This document shows, piece after piece, positions 1 through 8,279 of a stretch of 64,000 nucleotides of DNA. Position 1 is the first letter of the stretch. Every line of letters begins with the position of its first letter. The DNA lies in the NCBI RefSeq assembly GCF_029439465.1, contig NZ_JAROAV010000033.1, forward strand, positions 62,001-126,000. The letters are read 5' to 3'. Below the pieces are notes generated by a model, which made no database searches, had not been told where the DNA came from, and saw only the letters and a program-made list of their open reading frames with translations. Origin of the DNA: Luteipulveratus flavus. Lineage in GTDB: Bacteria > Actinomycetota > Actinomycetes > Actinomycetales > Dermatophilaceae. A program made the position numbers and the translations under genes.

Positions 1-1273
1 AGGGGTCGTAGTGGTGGGCGGCGGTGTAGTGCACGTCGGCCGTCACCCACAGGACGTTGCGGACGTCGTGCCGCTTGATCTGCTGGAGCAGGTGCGCGAT
101 CTCCAGCTCGCGGCCCAGGGGCTTGCCGGGGTCGCGGTTGGCGACGCTCTCCTGCGCCACCGGTCCGTCGGGGACGATCACCCCGAGCGGGAGGTCGGCG
201 GCGATGACCTTCCAGGTGGCCCGCGAGCGGCGCAGCTCCCGGATCAGCCAGTCCGTCTGCTCGCGGCCGAGGATGGCGGTGCGGTAGGGCTCGGTGCCCG
301 CGGTGTTCGGGCTCTTGAAGGTGCGCATGTCCAGGCAGAAGACGTCCAGGTGGCGGCCGCGGGCCACCTTCCGGTAGATGCGGTTGCGCCCGTCGGAGGT
401 ACGCCGGCCGCGGGCGTCGTCGTCGCCGATCGGCTGCCACTCCCGCCACGCCTGCTTGGCCCGGGCGGCGAGGACGTCGACCCGGCGCTCGGTGTAGCGG
501 GAGTCGTCCAGCACCTCGCCGGGGTACCAGTTGTTGAGGGTCTCGTGGTCGTCCCACTGCGCGAGGACCGGCACGTCCGCGTACATCGCACGGATGTTGG
601 CGTCCATCATGTTGTAGCGGTGGCGCCCGCGGAACTGGCCGAGTGTCTGGGCGACCTCGGTCACCTCGGGGATGACGACGTTGCGCCAGACCTGGCCGTC
701 GGGTTCGGTGACGGACGCACTGATCGGGTTGTCCGCGTACACCGTGTCGCCGGAGTGGATGAAGAAGTCCGGGCGCAGCGCGTGCATCGTGCGGTACCCG
801 ACCATCCCGCCCAGGTCGGGGTTGATGCCCCAGCCCTGGCCGGCGGTGTCCCCGGTCCAGACGAAGCTCTGCCGACCCGAGGACGGCGCCGTCCGCAGGT
901 GCGCGACGCCCTCCTCGCCGAGGTGACCGTCCTGCCCCTCGAAGGCGAGGCGCACGTCGTACTCGGCGCCGGGTCGCAGCCCGTGCAGCGTGATCTTCGC
1001 GGTGTGGTCGGTGTCCGGCGTCGCCCACGGCCCCCGGATCACCCGCCGCGAGCGGCCGGACCCCACCTGCGCCACCAGCCGGCCGACCCGGTCCGTACGG
1101 GCCCACACGACGCCGCCGCTCGTCGTGACGTCGCCGGACATCACCCCGTGGGTGAGCGCCGGGCGCCCGGAGACCACGAGCGGCGCCGCGACCGCCCGGC
1201 GGGTGCTCAGACCGAGGGTGCCGGCGCTCGCGAGCGCACCGCCGAGGACCGTCCTGCGCGTCAGATGTGCCAT
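1..1273 (-). CDS. phoD: PhoD-like alkaline phosphatase, TAT-exported (3' end outside window)
   Basis: Secreted phosphodiesterase/alkaline phosphatase of the PhoD family, which releases phosphate from phosphoesters outside the cell. The ATG at 1273 opens with a twin-arginine signal (TRRTVLGG) followed by a hydrophobic Ala/Gly stretch. An N-terminal fibronectin-like PhoD domain (AYDVRLAFEG-like region) follows, then the metallophosphatase core. Recognisable core motifs are the FVWTGDTAGQGWG block, FIHSGDTVYAD, QWDDHETLNNW and VTADVHYTAAHHYDP; these carry the Asp/His metal ligands. The C-terminus runs off the left edge, so about 420 residues are visible of a usual 500-550. It lies downstream of, and on the same strand as, the two-component system, separated by 82 bases. 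Family is certain; substrate is not. Confidence 0.9.
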   Translation of the reverse strand, partial: MAHLTRRTVLGGALASAGTLGLSTRRAVAAPLVVSGRPALTHGVMSGDVTTSGGVVWARTDRVGRLVAQVGSGRSRRVIRGPWATPDTDHTAKITLHGLRPGAEYDVRLAFEGQDGHLGEEGVAHLRTAPSSGRQSFVWTGDTAGQGWGINPDLGGMVGYRTMHALRPDFFIHSGDTVYADNPISASVTEPDGQVWRNVVIPEVTEVAQTLGQFRGRHRYNMMDANIRAMYADVPVLAQWDDHETLNNWYPGEVLDDSRYTERRVDVLAARAKQAWREWQPIGDDDARGRRTSDGRNRIYRKVARGRHLDVFCLDMRTFKSPNTAGTEPYRTAILGREQTDWLIRELRRSRATWKVIAADLPLGVIVPDGPVAQESVANRDPGKPLGRELEIAHLLQQIKRHDVRNVLWVTADVHYTAAHHYDP

Positions 1274-1355
1274 GCGGTGAGCCTGGTCGGCACGGGTTGC
1301 GAACGAGGGTGACGGCCGTGGCCGACGGGTGAACGTCGCGCCAGGATCGTGCCCG

Positions 1356-1967
1356 TCACAGCCAGCCGTGCTCCTGCGCTGCGTGCGCGGCCTCGATGCG
1401 GTTGCGGGTGCCGGTCTTGGCGATCGCGGCGGACAGGTAGTTGCGCACGGTGCTCTCCGACAGGTGGAGCGTTCCGGCGATGTCGGCGACCGTACGGCCG
1501 TCGGTCGCCGCGGTGAGGACGTCCCGCTCGCGCTCGGTGAGCGGGTTCGCCCCGGTTCGGAGCGCGGCCGCTGCGAGCTCGGGGTCGATGACCACCTCGC
1601 CGGCGTGCACCCGCCGGATCGCGGCGGCGAGCTCCTCCACCGGGCGGTCCTTGACCAGGAAGGCGCGGACGCCGACCTCCATCGCCTGCCGCAGGTAGCC
1701 CGGCCGGCCGAAGGTCGTGACGATCACGACCTTGCACCCGGGCAGCTGCTCGGCGAGGTCGGCCGCGGCGTCGAGGCCGTTGCGTCCGGGGAGCTCGATG
1801 TCCAGGACCGCGACCTTCGGCCGGTGTCGGAGCGCGGCGGGGAGGATGCGGTCGCCGGTGCCGACCTCCGCGACCACCTCGATGTCCTCCTCGAGACCGA
1901 GCAGCAGGCTGAGCGCGCCCCGCATCATCGCCTGGTCCTCGGCGAGCAGCACGGTGATCACGCTCAT
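1356..1967 (-). CDS. NarL/LuxR-family DNA-binding response regulator
   Basis: Cytoplasmic transcription regulator of a two-component pair, 203 residues. The receiver domain covers roughly residues 4-120: acidic pocket E10-D11, phospho-acceptor D56 in VAVLDIELPG, and the conserved Lys in AFLVKDRP. A LuxR/GerE helix-turn-helix occupies roughly 138-200 (LTERERDVL, then the recognition helix around LSESTVRNYL). The start is set by an ATGA overlap with the histidine kinase stop, so the two are translationally coupled. An upstream in-frame extension exists but lacks receiver homology. By family it should bind a short inverted repeat; the palindrome at 3710-3727 ahead of this operon is the obvious candidate. 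Target genes are unknown, though phoD lies next downstream. Confidence 0.92.
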   Translation of the reverse strand: MSVITVLLAEDQAMMRGALSLLLGLEEDIEVVAEVGTGDRILPAALRHRPKVAVLDIELPGRNGLDAAADLAEQLPGCKVVIVTTFGRPGYLRQAMEVGVRAFLVKDRPVEELAAAIRRVHAGEVVIDPELAAAALRTGANPLTERERDVLTAATDGRTVADIAGTLHLSESTVRNYLSAAIAKTGTRNRIEAAHAAQEHGWL

Positions 1968-3172
1968 CGCGTCTCCGCCCGGTCGGCGGGCAACGTCACC
2001 TCGACGCGAAAGCCGTTGAAGTCGCTGGTCGTTCGCAAGGTCCCCCTCGCGGAGGACGCCCGCTCGCGCGCGCCCGTCAGACCGTGACCATCGCCATCCG
2101 CGGACCCGCGCCCGTCGTCCGCCACGGTCATCGTGACCGCGTCGTCCGTACGGCATACCGCCACGCTGCACCGGGAGGCCTGCGCGTGCCGGACGACGTT
2201 GGTGGTGGCCTCGCGCAGGACCCAGACCAGGACGTCCGCCACCGCCGGGTCCAAGTCGTCGGTGTGGCCGCGCACGTCCAGCGCGACGCCGGCGGCGGCG
2301 AGCGCGACGTGGGCCGAGGTGACCTCCTCCTGCCAGGTCGTGCGGCGGTACCCGCCCACGGTGTCGCGGACCTCCGCCAGCGCCGACCGTCCGATCGCCT
2401 CGATGTCGCTCGCGTGGGCGGCTGCGGCCTCGGGGTCACGCAGCGCGATCCGTCGGACGGCCTCCGCCTTCACGACGACGATCGACAGCGTGTGGCCGAG
2501 GACGTCGTGCAGGTCCCGCGCGAAGCGCAGCCGCTCGCGCGACACGGCGGCGCTGGCGAGCTCCTCCCGCGTGCGGGAGAGCTCGTGGACGGCGGTGAAG
2601 AGCCAGTAGACGAGGTAGGCGGCGATCCCGGCGAGGAAGCAGTTGAGCCCGAGGATCCAGGCCGTTCCCCAGTCACCGCCGCCGAGCCCGCTGGACAGCA
2701 CGGCGGCCGCGGTCACTGCGGCCACCAGCACCGGTGCCGTGCCGACGTCCAGTCCGGTGCCCGCCTCGATGGCGACGAGGACGAGCAGCGTGCGCCAGTC
2801 GTCGCCCCAGGCCCCGGCCGCCGCGACGGTCAGGGCGGCGAGGGCGACCACGACCGGAACTCCGACCACGCGCCGTACGGACTCGCCGCGGCCGGCGGGC
2901 AGCACCGTGACGAAGAACCCGGCGACGTGCACCAGCAGGATCAGCGCGCCCAGGACGGAGCGCCGCGCCAGCGTGTCCGAGACCGGCGCGATGGCGCTGA
3001 TGACCAGCCACGGCAGCACCGGCCACGGACCGACGCCGTCGCGTGCCCAGCGCAGCATCGGCGCCGGCAGCACCGAGACGTCCCGTCGCTCGGTGAACCG
3101 GGCCGGTGGCACGACCCGCGCGACGGCGTCGGTCGGCGGCCGGCCGGGATCCATGGGCGTCACGCTACTCAT
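1964..3172 (-). CDS. DesK/NarX-type sensor histidine kinase
   Basis: Membrane sensor kinase, 402 residues, partner of the following response regulator. Several hydrophobic segments lie between about residues 50 and 195, with almost no extracytoplasmic loop, which suggests it senses the membrane itself. The HisKA_3 dimerisation/phosphoacceptor domain has H222 in FARDLHDVLGH. The ATPase domain shows the N box (VLREATTNVVRHA) and the G box (VADDGRG, then GHGLTGARERA). The ATG at 3172 overlaps the stop of the upstream small membrane-protein gene (ATGA); a second in-frame Met 6 codons later is an alternative. The three genes form one tightly coupled operon. The signal is unknown. Confidence 0.9.
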   Translation of the reverse strand: MSSVTPMDPGRPPTDAVARVVPPARFTERRDVSVLPAPMLRWARDGVGPWPVLPWLVISAIAPVSDTLARRSVLGALILLVHVAGFFVTVLPAGRGESVRRVVGVPVVVALAALTVAAAGAWGDDWRTLLVLVAIEAGTGLDVGTAPVLVAAVTAAAVLSSGLGGGDWGTAWILGLNCFLAGIAAYLVYWLFTAVHELSRTREELASAAVSRERLRFARDLHDVLGHTLSIVVVKAEAVRRIALRDPEAAAAHASDIEAIGRSALAEVRDTVGGYRRTTWQEEVTSAHVALAAAGVALDVRGHTDDLDPAVADVLVWVLREATTNVVRHAQASRCSVAVCRTDDAVTMTVADDGRGSADGDGHGLTGARERASSARGTLRTTSDFNGFRVEVTLPADRAETR

Positions 3173-3609
3173 CGCCGCGTCGTCCGTGCCGTCTCAGCCG
3201 ACCCGTCCGCAGGAGGCCGCGGCTCGCGCGTCGGTCCGTCGGCCGTTCGCTCGGTGCCGGGACGAAGACCCACCATGAGGGTGACCCCGACCAGGACGTG
3301 CAGGACCGCCAGCGAGACCTGGGTGGCCGTGGTCGTGCCGGCGAGGGGGCCCAGCACCAGGGACAGCAGGAGCGCCGCCCAGCAGAGCAGCCACCAGGCG
3401 CGCCGCCCACCACGGCGCCGCAGCAGCAGTGCTCGCGCGACGACCGCTGCAACACCCGACACCAGTGCGGCGAGCACGACGCTCACGACACCGACGGCTC
3501 GTACGGTGCCGCTCGTCTCCACCCGCAGCGGCACGTCGAGACCACGCTCGACCGCCCATCCCAGGACACCCGCACCGGTGGCCACCGCCACCACACCCGC
3601 TGACCTCAT
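3169..3609 (-). CDS. Small four-helix membrane protein, DUF6069-like
   Basis: Integral membrane protein of 146 residues, first gene of the operon with the kinase and regulator. Four hydrophobic segments are visible: about 3-22, 36-58, 70-92 and 96-116. They are separated by short loops and followed by a charged, Pro/Arg-rich cytoplasmic tail. Size and topology resemble the DUF6069 family often found beside actinobacterial NarL-type two-component systems, but the family name is inferred from general appearance. The stop overlaps the kinase start. It may be an accessory sensor subunit or the main regulated product. No catalytic motif is visible. Confidence 0.7.
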   Translation of the reverse strand: MRSAGVVAVATGAGVLGWAVERGLDVPLRVETSGTVRAVGVVSVVLAALVSGVAAVVARALLLRRRGGRRAWWLLCWAALLLSLVLGPLAGTTTATQVSLAVLHVLVGVTLMVGLRPGTERTADGPTREPRPPADGSAETARTTRR

Positions 3610-3709
3610 GACGTCCTGCCTCTCTCGTGCGCTCTGGTGCGCTCTCGTCGATGGCGTCGACGCTAGGGAGACGAGCGCGCCGGAGGCAGGGCCGTCGATT
3701 CGCGGTCGC

Positions 3710-3727
3710 GCGGGACAAATGTCCCGC
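3710..3727. promoter_or_regulatory. 18-bp palindrome resembling a NarL/DosR-type operator
   Basis: The two 8-base arms GCGGGACA and TGTCCCGC flank a central AA, giving a core GGGAC-N4-GTCCC. It lies in the divergent region between the membrane protein/kinase/regulator operon (starting at 3609) and the methyltransferase gene (ATG 3747). It sits just upstream of a likely -10 element TACGCT at 3733-3738. DosR/DevR of mycobacteria, also a NarL-family regulator, binds a GGGAC-N-GTCCC type box, so this is probably the autoregulatory site of the regulator at 1356-1967. Confidence 0.55.
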
Positions 3728-3746
3728 CGGGATACGCTGCGACGCG

Positions 3747-4367
3747 ATGTCCGAGGAGCAGCACGACCACTACTTCACCGCCCGACCGGCGAGTGCGGAC
3801 GAACGACGCACCATCACGGTCCCGATCGCCGGGCGCTCTCGCACCGTCGAGGTGGCCCGCGGTGTGTTCTCGCCGGACCGCATCGACCAGGGCACCAGCG
3901 TCCTGCTGCAGCACGCGCCCGCCCCGCCACCGACCGGAACCTTCCTGGACCTGGGCTGCGGCTGGGGTCCGGTCGCGCTCACCCTCGCGCTGCGCTCACC
4001 GGACGCGACGGTCTGGGCCGTCGACGTGAACGAGCGCGCCCTGGATCTCACGCGCAGGAACGCAGAAGCGCTGGGTGCCAACGGCATTCACGCCTCGACC
4101 GCGGCCGAGGTGCCGTCGGCGACGACGTACGACCTGATCTGGTCCAACCCCCCGATCCGGGTCGGCAAGGCGGTGCTGCACGAGCTGCTGCGGACGTGGT
4201 TGCCGCGCCTCGCGCCCGGCGGCGTCGCTCACCTCGTGGTGCAGCGCAACCTCGGCTCGGACTCGCTGCAGCGGTGGTTGGCCGACGAGCTCGGCGACGC
4301 GTACGAGGTGTCCCGACTGACCAGCGTCAAGGGCTTCCGGATCCTCCAGGTGCGCCGCCGCCCCTGA
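3747..4367 (+). CDS. Class I SAM-dependent methyltransferase, RsmC-like MTS domain
   Basis: Cytoplasmic methyltransferase of 206 residues. It resembles the small-subunit 16S rRNA guanine-N2 methyltransferase domain (RsmC/RlmG superfamily, MTS). The SAM-binding motif I is LDLGCGWGPVAL, motif II is VWAVDVNERAL, and the catalytic motif is WSNPPIRVGK (the NPPxR/HxG form typical of RNA and protein N-methyltransferases in this group). A short N-terminal EHYF-like motif (HDHYFTARP) is also typical. The ATG at 3747 is preferred over the in-frame upstream extension: the domain begins there and a -10-like TACGCT lies 8 bases upstream, fitting a leaderless transcript. The exact nucleotide target is not proven. 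Confidence 0.88.
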   Translation: MSEEQHDHYFTARPASADERRTITVPIAGRSRTVEVARGVFSPDRIDQGTSVLLQHAPAPPPTGTFLDLGCGWGPVALTLALRSPDATVWAVDVNERALDLTRRNAEALGANGIHASTAAEVPSATTYDLIWSNPPIRVGKAVLHELLRTWLPRLAPGGVAHLVVQRNLGSDSLQRWLADELGDAYEVSRLTSVKGFRILQVRRRP

Positions 4368-4396
4368 GCGCGACGCGCCCGGCCGCCCGGGTCCGG

Positions 4397-5257
4397 TCAG
4401 GCAGGGAGCTCGACGGTGCCCGACGCGACGAGCTCGGCGGGCCCGGACAGCGCGACCGTCCGGTCGCCGATGTGGACGCCCAGCCGGCCACCGGGCACGT
4501 CGACCAGCCAGTCGAGCTGGTCCGCCGGCCGCCCGGCCCAGCACCAGATGGCCAGCGCGGCCGCCGCCGCGCCGGTGCCGCACGACTCCGTCTCGCCCAC
4601 GCCGCGCTCGTGGACCCGCATCGCGATGTGCCCGGGACCGACGGCGCGGACCAGCTCGACGTTGGTGCCCTCCCCGGGAAGCGGCTCGACCAGGGGCGCG
4701 CGGGTGAGGTCCAGCTCGTCCAGGCCGACCTCCGGAGGAACGACCACGACGGTGTGCGGGTTGCCGAGGTCCAGGCTCAGCCCGGGCATCGGCGCGGGCG
4801 CCCCGGCGACCTGGACGAGGGCGTCGCCCCCGCGCTCCACGGCAGCTGCACCGCCGACGAGCTGCCAGCCGCCCAGATCGACCGCGTAGCCGCTGGGCAC
4901 GACCTCGATCCGCCGGACGCCCGCGCGCGTCCCGATGTCGAAGGTCGACTCCTCCACCAGGCCGTTCGCCCGCAGGTACTCGGCGAACACCCGGGTGCCG
5001 TTGCCGCACATCTCGGCGACCGAGCCGTCGGCGTTGCGGTAGTCCATGAACCACAGGCCGGGGTCGGTGCCGGCGGGTGCGTCCTCGACGGCTCCCGCGC
5101 GAACGACGCGGATCGTCCCGTCCCCGCCGATGCCGCCCCGCCGGTCGCACAGGAAGCGGACGTCCTCGGCACCCAGCGACAGCTCCCCGTCCAGATCCGG
5201 GACGAGGACGAAGTCGTTGCGGGTGCCGTGGCCCTTGACGAAAGCGATGGTGGTCAC
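4397..5257 (-). CDS. dapF: Diaminopimelate epimerase
   Basis: Converts LL- to meso-diaminopimelate in the cytoplasm, for lysine and peptidoglycan synthesis. At 286 residues it has the family's usual length. Both catalytic cysteines are present: C84 in EMCGNGTRV and C226 in ESCGTGAAA, one in each pseudo-symmetric half. The N-terminal KGHGTRNDFV and the FMDYRNADGS substrate segment are conserved. It starts 4 bases after the miaA stop, so miaA-dapF is an operon, the common actinobacterial arrangement. Nothing appears degraded. Confidence 0.97.
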   Translation of the reverse strand: MTTIAFVKGHGTRNDFVLVPDLDGELSLGAEDVRFLCDRRGGIGGDGTIRVVRAGAVEDAPAGTDPGLWFMDYRNADGSVAEMCGNGTRVFAEYLRANGLVEESTFDIGTRAGVRRIEVVPSGYAVDLGGWQLVGGAAAVERGGDALVQVAGAPAPMPGLSLDLGNPHTVVVVPPEVGLDELDLTRAPLVEPLPGEGTNVELVRAVGPGHIAMRVHERGVGETESCGTGAAAAALAIWCWAGRPADQLDWLVDVPGGRLGVHIGDRTVALSGPAELVASGTVELPA

Positions 5258-5261
5258 GGCG

Positions 5262-6200
5262 TCATGGTGTCAGAGGCGTCGGGGCGCCGATCGCGGCGAG
5301 GGCCCGGTCGAGGAGGTCCGGCGCGTCGTAGGGCAACCACACGACGCGTGGCTCGGGGCGGAACCACGCCTCCTGGCGTCGGACCAGCCGACGGGTGGCA
5401 AGGACGGTCTGCTCCTTGGCCTCGTGCTCCGGCAGGGCGCCGTCCAGCTGACCGAGCGCCTGGGCGTACCCGATCGCCCTGCTGGCCGTCCGTCCCCGGC
5501 GCAGGCCCAGCGGCTCGAGTCCGCGGACCTCCTCCAGCAGCCCGTCCGCCCACATGCGGTCGACGCGGACGGCCACGCGCTCGTGCAGCTCGTGCCGTGG
5601 AGCCCGCAGCCCGAGCATCACTGTGGGACGCAGGAACTCGCGGCGCGGCATCGTCGAGCTGAACGGTCGTCCGGTGAGCTCGATGACCTCCAGCGCGCGG
5701 ACCGTGCGGCGCCCGTTGCCCGGCAGGATGCCCCGGGCCGCCTCCGGGTCGCGCTCGGACAGCTCGCGGTGCAGCGCGTGGGCACCGCGCTCCTCCAGGG
5801 CGGCCTCCCAGCGGGCGCGGACGTCCGGGTCGGTGGGCGGGATCTCCAGCACGTCGAGGGCGGCGCGGACGTACAGGCCCGACCCGCCGACGACCAGCGG
5901 CACCCGCCCCCGCGCGAGCACCGCCTCGATGTCGAGGCGCGAACCTGCCTGGTACGCGGCGACAGTCGACTCCTGCGTGACGTCGAGCACGTCCAGCTGG
6001 TGGTGCGGCACACCGCGCCGCTGGTCCGCCGGAACCTTCGCCGTCCCGATGTCCATGCCGCGGTACAGCTGGGAGGCGTCGGCGTTGACCACCTCACCGC
6101 CGAGCCGTTCGGCCAGCGCGATGCCGAGGTCGGACTTGCCCGTCGCCGTCGGTCCCACGACCGCGACGACGCGGCCGTTCATCGTTTCGCGCGCACTCAT
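5262..6200 (-). CDS. miaA: tRNA dimethylallyltransferase
   Basis: Adds the dimethylallyl group to A37 of tRNAs reading UNN codons; MiaB (15404-16921) then methylthiolates the same base. The P-loop GPTATGKS lies at residues 16-23, followed by the conserved NADASQLYRGMDIGTAK block and PHHQLDVLD. The central VGGSGLYVRA motif and the C-terminal RRQEAWFR segment are also intact. Length is 312 residues with the ATG at 6200. A second ATG at 6182, closer to the P-loop, is also possible; further upstream in-frame sequence shows no homology. It is first gene of the miaA-dapF operon and divergent from the FAD oxidoreductase. Confidence 0.96.
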   Translation of the reverse strand: MSARETMNGRVVAVVGPTATGKSDLGIALAERLGGEVVNADASQLYRGMDIGTAKVPADQRRGVPHHQLDVLDVTQESTVAAYQAGSRLDIEAVLARGRVPLVVGGSGLYVRAALDVLEIPPTDPDVRARWEAALEERGAHALHRELSERDPEAARGILPGNGRRTVRALEVIELTGRPFSSTMPRREFLRPTVMLGLRAPRHELHERVAVRVDRMWADGLLEEVRGLEPLGLRRGRTASRAIGYAQALGQLDGALPEHEAKEQTVLATRRLVRRQEAWFRPEPRVVWLPYDAPDLLDRALAAIGAPTPLTP

Positions 6201-6300
6201 CGCGGATATCGTCTCAGCCGGTGCGACCCGCAGACCCATCCGGACGTCGCGACGCTCCGAACTCCCCCCGATGCCGGCCTTCGACCCCCCAGGAGACTCG

Positions 6301-7566
6301 ATGACGGGACGACCCCGTGCTGCTGTGATCGGGAGCGGGGTGTCCGGGCTGGTCGCCGCGCACGTGCTCGGCCGGACCCACGACGTCACGCTCTACGAGG
6401 CGGACGAGCGCGCCGGCGGGCATGCGCACACCCACGAGATCACCCTCGAGGGGCAGCGCCTCTTCGTCGACAGCGGCTTCATCGTCCACAACGAACGGAC
6501 GTACCCGACCCTGCTGCGGCTGTTCGCCGAGCTGGACGTCGCGACCCAGGACACCGACATGTCGATGTCGGTCCGGCACGACGCCGACGGGGTGCAGTAC
6601 GCCGGAGGGCGCGGCCTGTCCGGCATCCTCGCCGACCCACGCACCGTCGGCCGCCCGGCGTACCTGCGGATGCTGCGAGACGTCCGCCGCTTCCACCGCT
6701 CGGCCCGTCTCCTGCTCGACCGGTCACCGGGAGCCGAGGACGTCTCCCTCGGCGACTGGCTGGAGCCGCAGGGGTTCAGCGACGCGTTCGTCGAGTGGTT
6801 CGTGCGTCCGCTCGTGGCCGCGGTGTGGTCCTGCGACCCGGACCGCTCGCTGGAGTACCCCGCGCGCTCGCTGCTGACGTTCCTGGACCACCACGGCATG
6901 CTCAGCGTCACCGGATCCCCCACCTGGCGCACGGTCGTCGGCGGCTCGCGGGCATACGTCGACCGCGTGCTCGCGGGGGTGCACACCGTACGGCTCGGCT
7001 GCCCGGTCACCGGCGTGGAGCGAGCTGCGTCGGGGGCCTCGGTCACGGCAGCGGACGGCACCGTCCAGGAGTACGACGGCGTCGTCGTGGCCACGCATCC
7101 CCACCAGGCGCTGGCCCTCCTCCGGACCCCGACCCCCACCGAGCGCGCCGTCCTGGGCGCGATCTCCTACTCCGTCAACCAGGCTCAGCTGCACACCGAC
7201 GCCACGGTCCTTCCGACCCGGCGCTGGGCACGGGCGTCGTGGAACTACCGCATCCCGACCGACCCGACGACCGGGGTCCTGGTGACCTACGACCTCACCC
7301 GGCTCATGCGACTTCCCACGCCGGGCGGCCAGCGAGTCCTGGTGACGCTCAACGGTTCCGGGCGTGTCGACAAACGAGCGGTTCTCGCCGAGATGGCCTA
7401 CGAGCACCCGCTCTACACGACCGACTCCCTCGCCGCCCAGCGTCGCCTGCCCGAGCTGTCCGACCGGCGCGTCGCGTTCGCGGGGGCGTACCACGGCTGG
7501 GGCTTCCACGAGGACGGGGCGCTGGCGGGGCTGCGCGCGGCCGAGGCCCTCGGAGGCCGATGGTGA
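6301..7566 (+). CDS. FAD-dependent oxidoreductase (amine-oxidase fold) of a fatty-acid modification cluster
   Basis: Flavoprotein of 421 residues with an N-terminal dinucleotide-binding motif (VIGSGVSGLVAAHVL), the following acidic residue in TLYEADERAGGHAHT, and a C-terminal FAD motif around FAGAYHGWGFHEDG. It belongs to the group of NAD(P)-binding amine-oxidase-like proteins encoded beside DUF1365 and CFA-synthase-like genes, e.g. the mycobacterial Rv0449c-Rv0448c-ufaA1 arrangement. In those clusters it is thought to oxidise or desaturate acyl chains of phospholipids. AGGAGA at 6291 is a good ribosome site for the ATG at 6301. The stop overlaps the next gene by 7 bases, beginning a four-gene coupled operon. 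The reaction is inferred. Confidence 0.88.
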   Translation: MTGRPRAAVIGSGVSGLVAAHVLGRTHDVTLYEADERAGGHAHTHEITLEGQRLFVDSGFIVHNERTYPTLLRLFAELDVATQDTDMSMSVRHDADGVQYAGGRGLSGILADPRTVGRPAYLRMLRDVRRFHRSARLLLDRSPGAEDVSLGDWLEPQGFSDAFVEWFVRPLVAAVWSCDPDRSLEYPARSLLTFLDHHGMLSVTGSPTWRTVVGGSRAYVDRVLAGVHTVRLGCPVTGVERAASGASVTAADGTVQEYDGVVVATHPHQALALLRTPTPTERAVLGAISYSVNQAQLHTDATVLPTRRWARASWNYRIPTDPTTGVLVTYDLTRLMRLPTPGGQRVLVTLNGSGRVDKRAVLAEMAYEHPLYTTDSLAAQRRLPELSDRRVAFAGAYHGWGFHEDGALAGLRAAEALGGRW

Positions 7567-8279
7567 GACCGCGACTCATGCTGACCCAGGTGCGCCACAC
7601 CCGCACCGCACCACTGCACAACGACTTCACGTACGACGGGTGCGCCTGGCTGCTCGACGTGTCACGTTCGCGTGAGATCCCCTGGTGGGCAAAGCCGTTC
7701 GTCACGTTCCGGGCGGCCGACCACCTGGGAGACCCCGCGTCCACCTGGGTGCAGAACCTCGAGCACTTCCTCGGCACGCACGACGTGGACCTGCGGGGTG
7801 GCAAGGTGCTCGCGCTCACCGGAGCGCGCAGCCTCGGCCACGCGTTCGACCCGCTCACGCTCTACTGGTGCTGGGACGCCGCCCACCGGCTCGTCGGGGT
7901 CGTGGCCGAGGTCCGCAACACCTACGGCGAGCGCCACGCCTATCTCGTCGAGCCCGACCGGCGCGGCACCGCCACCACCGAGAAGGCGCTCTACGTCTCG
8001 CCGTTCAACGACCAGCACGGCTCGTACACCATGTCGGTCCCCGTTCCAGGCGAGGCCGTCGACGTCCGCATCACGCTCCATCGCGACGGGCACCCGCCCT
8101 TCGTCACCCGATGGACCGGCCGGCCGGCCGGCCCACGCGACGCGCTGCGCGTCGCAGTCCGGTTGCCGCTCGCGCCGCACCTGGTGAGCGCCCGCATCCG
8201 GGTGCAGGGCATCCGGTTGTGGCTTCGCCGTCTCCCCGTCCAGCCCCGTCCGCGTCATCAGCGCCAGGAGGCCGTATGA
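7560..8279 (+). CDS. DUF1365 family protein
   Basis: Cytoplasmic protein of 239 residues, a recognisable DUF1365 member. It opens with the conserved VRHTRTAPLHNDFTY segment and continues with NPLTLYWCWD-like (HAFDPLTLYWCWD), NTYGERHAYLV, KALYVSPFND and GSYTM blocks. The family has no established chemistry. It is almost always encoded between an amine-oxidase-like flavoprotein and a cyclopropane-fatty-acid-synthase-like methyltransferase, as here. The start at 7560 overlaps the upstream stop and the TGA overlaps the next ATG, so the operon is continuous. Role in modification of unsaturated fatty acyl chains is inferred from context only. Confidence 0.9.
   Translation: MVRPRLMLTQVRHTRTAPLHNDFTYDGCAWLLDVSRSREIPWWAKPFVTFRAADHLGDPASTWVQNLEHFLGTHDVDLRGGKVLALTGARSLGHAFDPLTLYWCWDAAHRLVGVVAEVRNTYGERHAYLVEPDRRGTATTEKALYVSPFNDQHGSYTMSVPVPGEAVDVRITLHRDGHPPFVTRWTGRPAGPRDALRVAVRLPLAPHLVSARIRVQGIRLWLRRLPVQPRPRHQRQEAV

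Noticed and set aside
11-1312. 433-codon plus-strand open frame across phoD
   Set aside because: The opposite strand encodes a clear PhoD with TAT signal; the plus frame is a high-GC shadow without homology.
2084-5662. 1192-codon plus-strand open frame
   Set aside because: It runs through the kinase, methyltransferase and dapF genes; its sequence is Arg/Pro-rich with no domain. Shadow frame.
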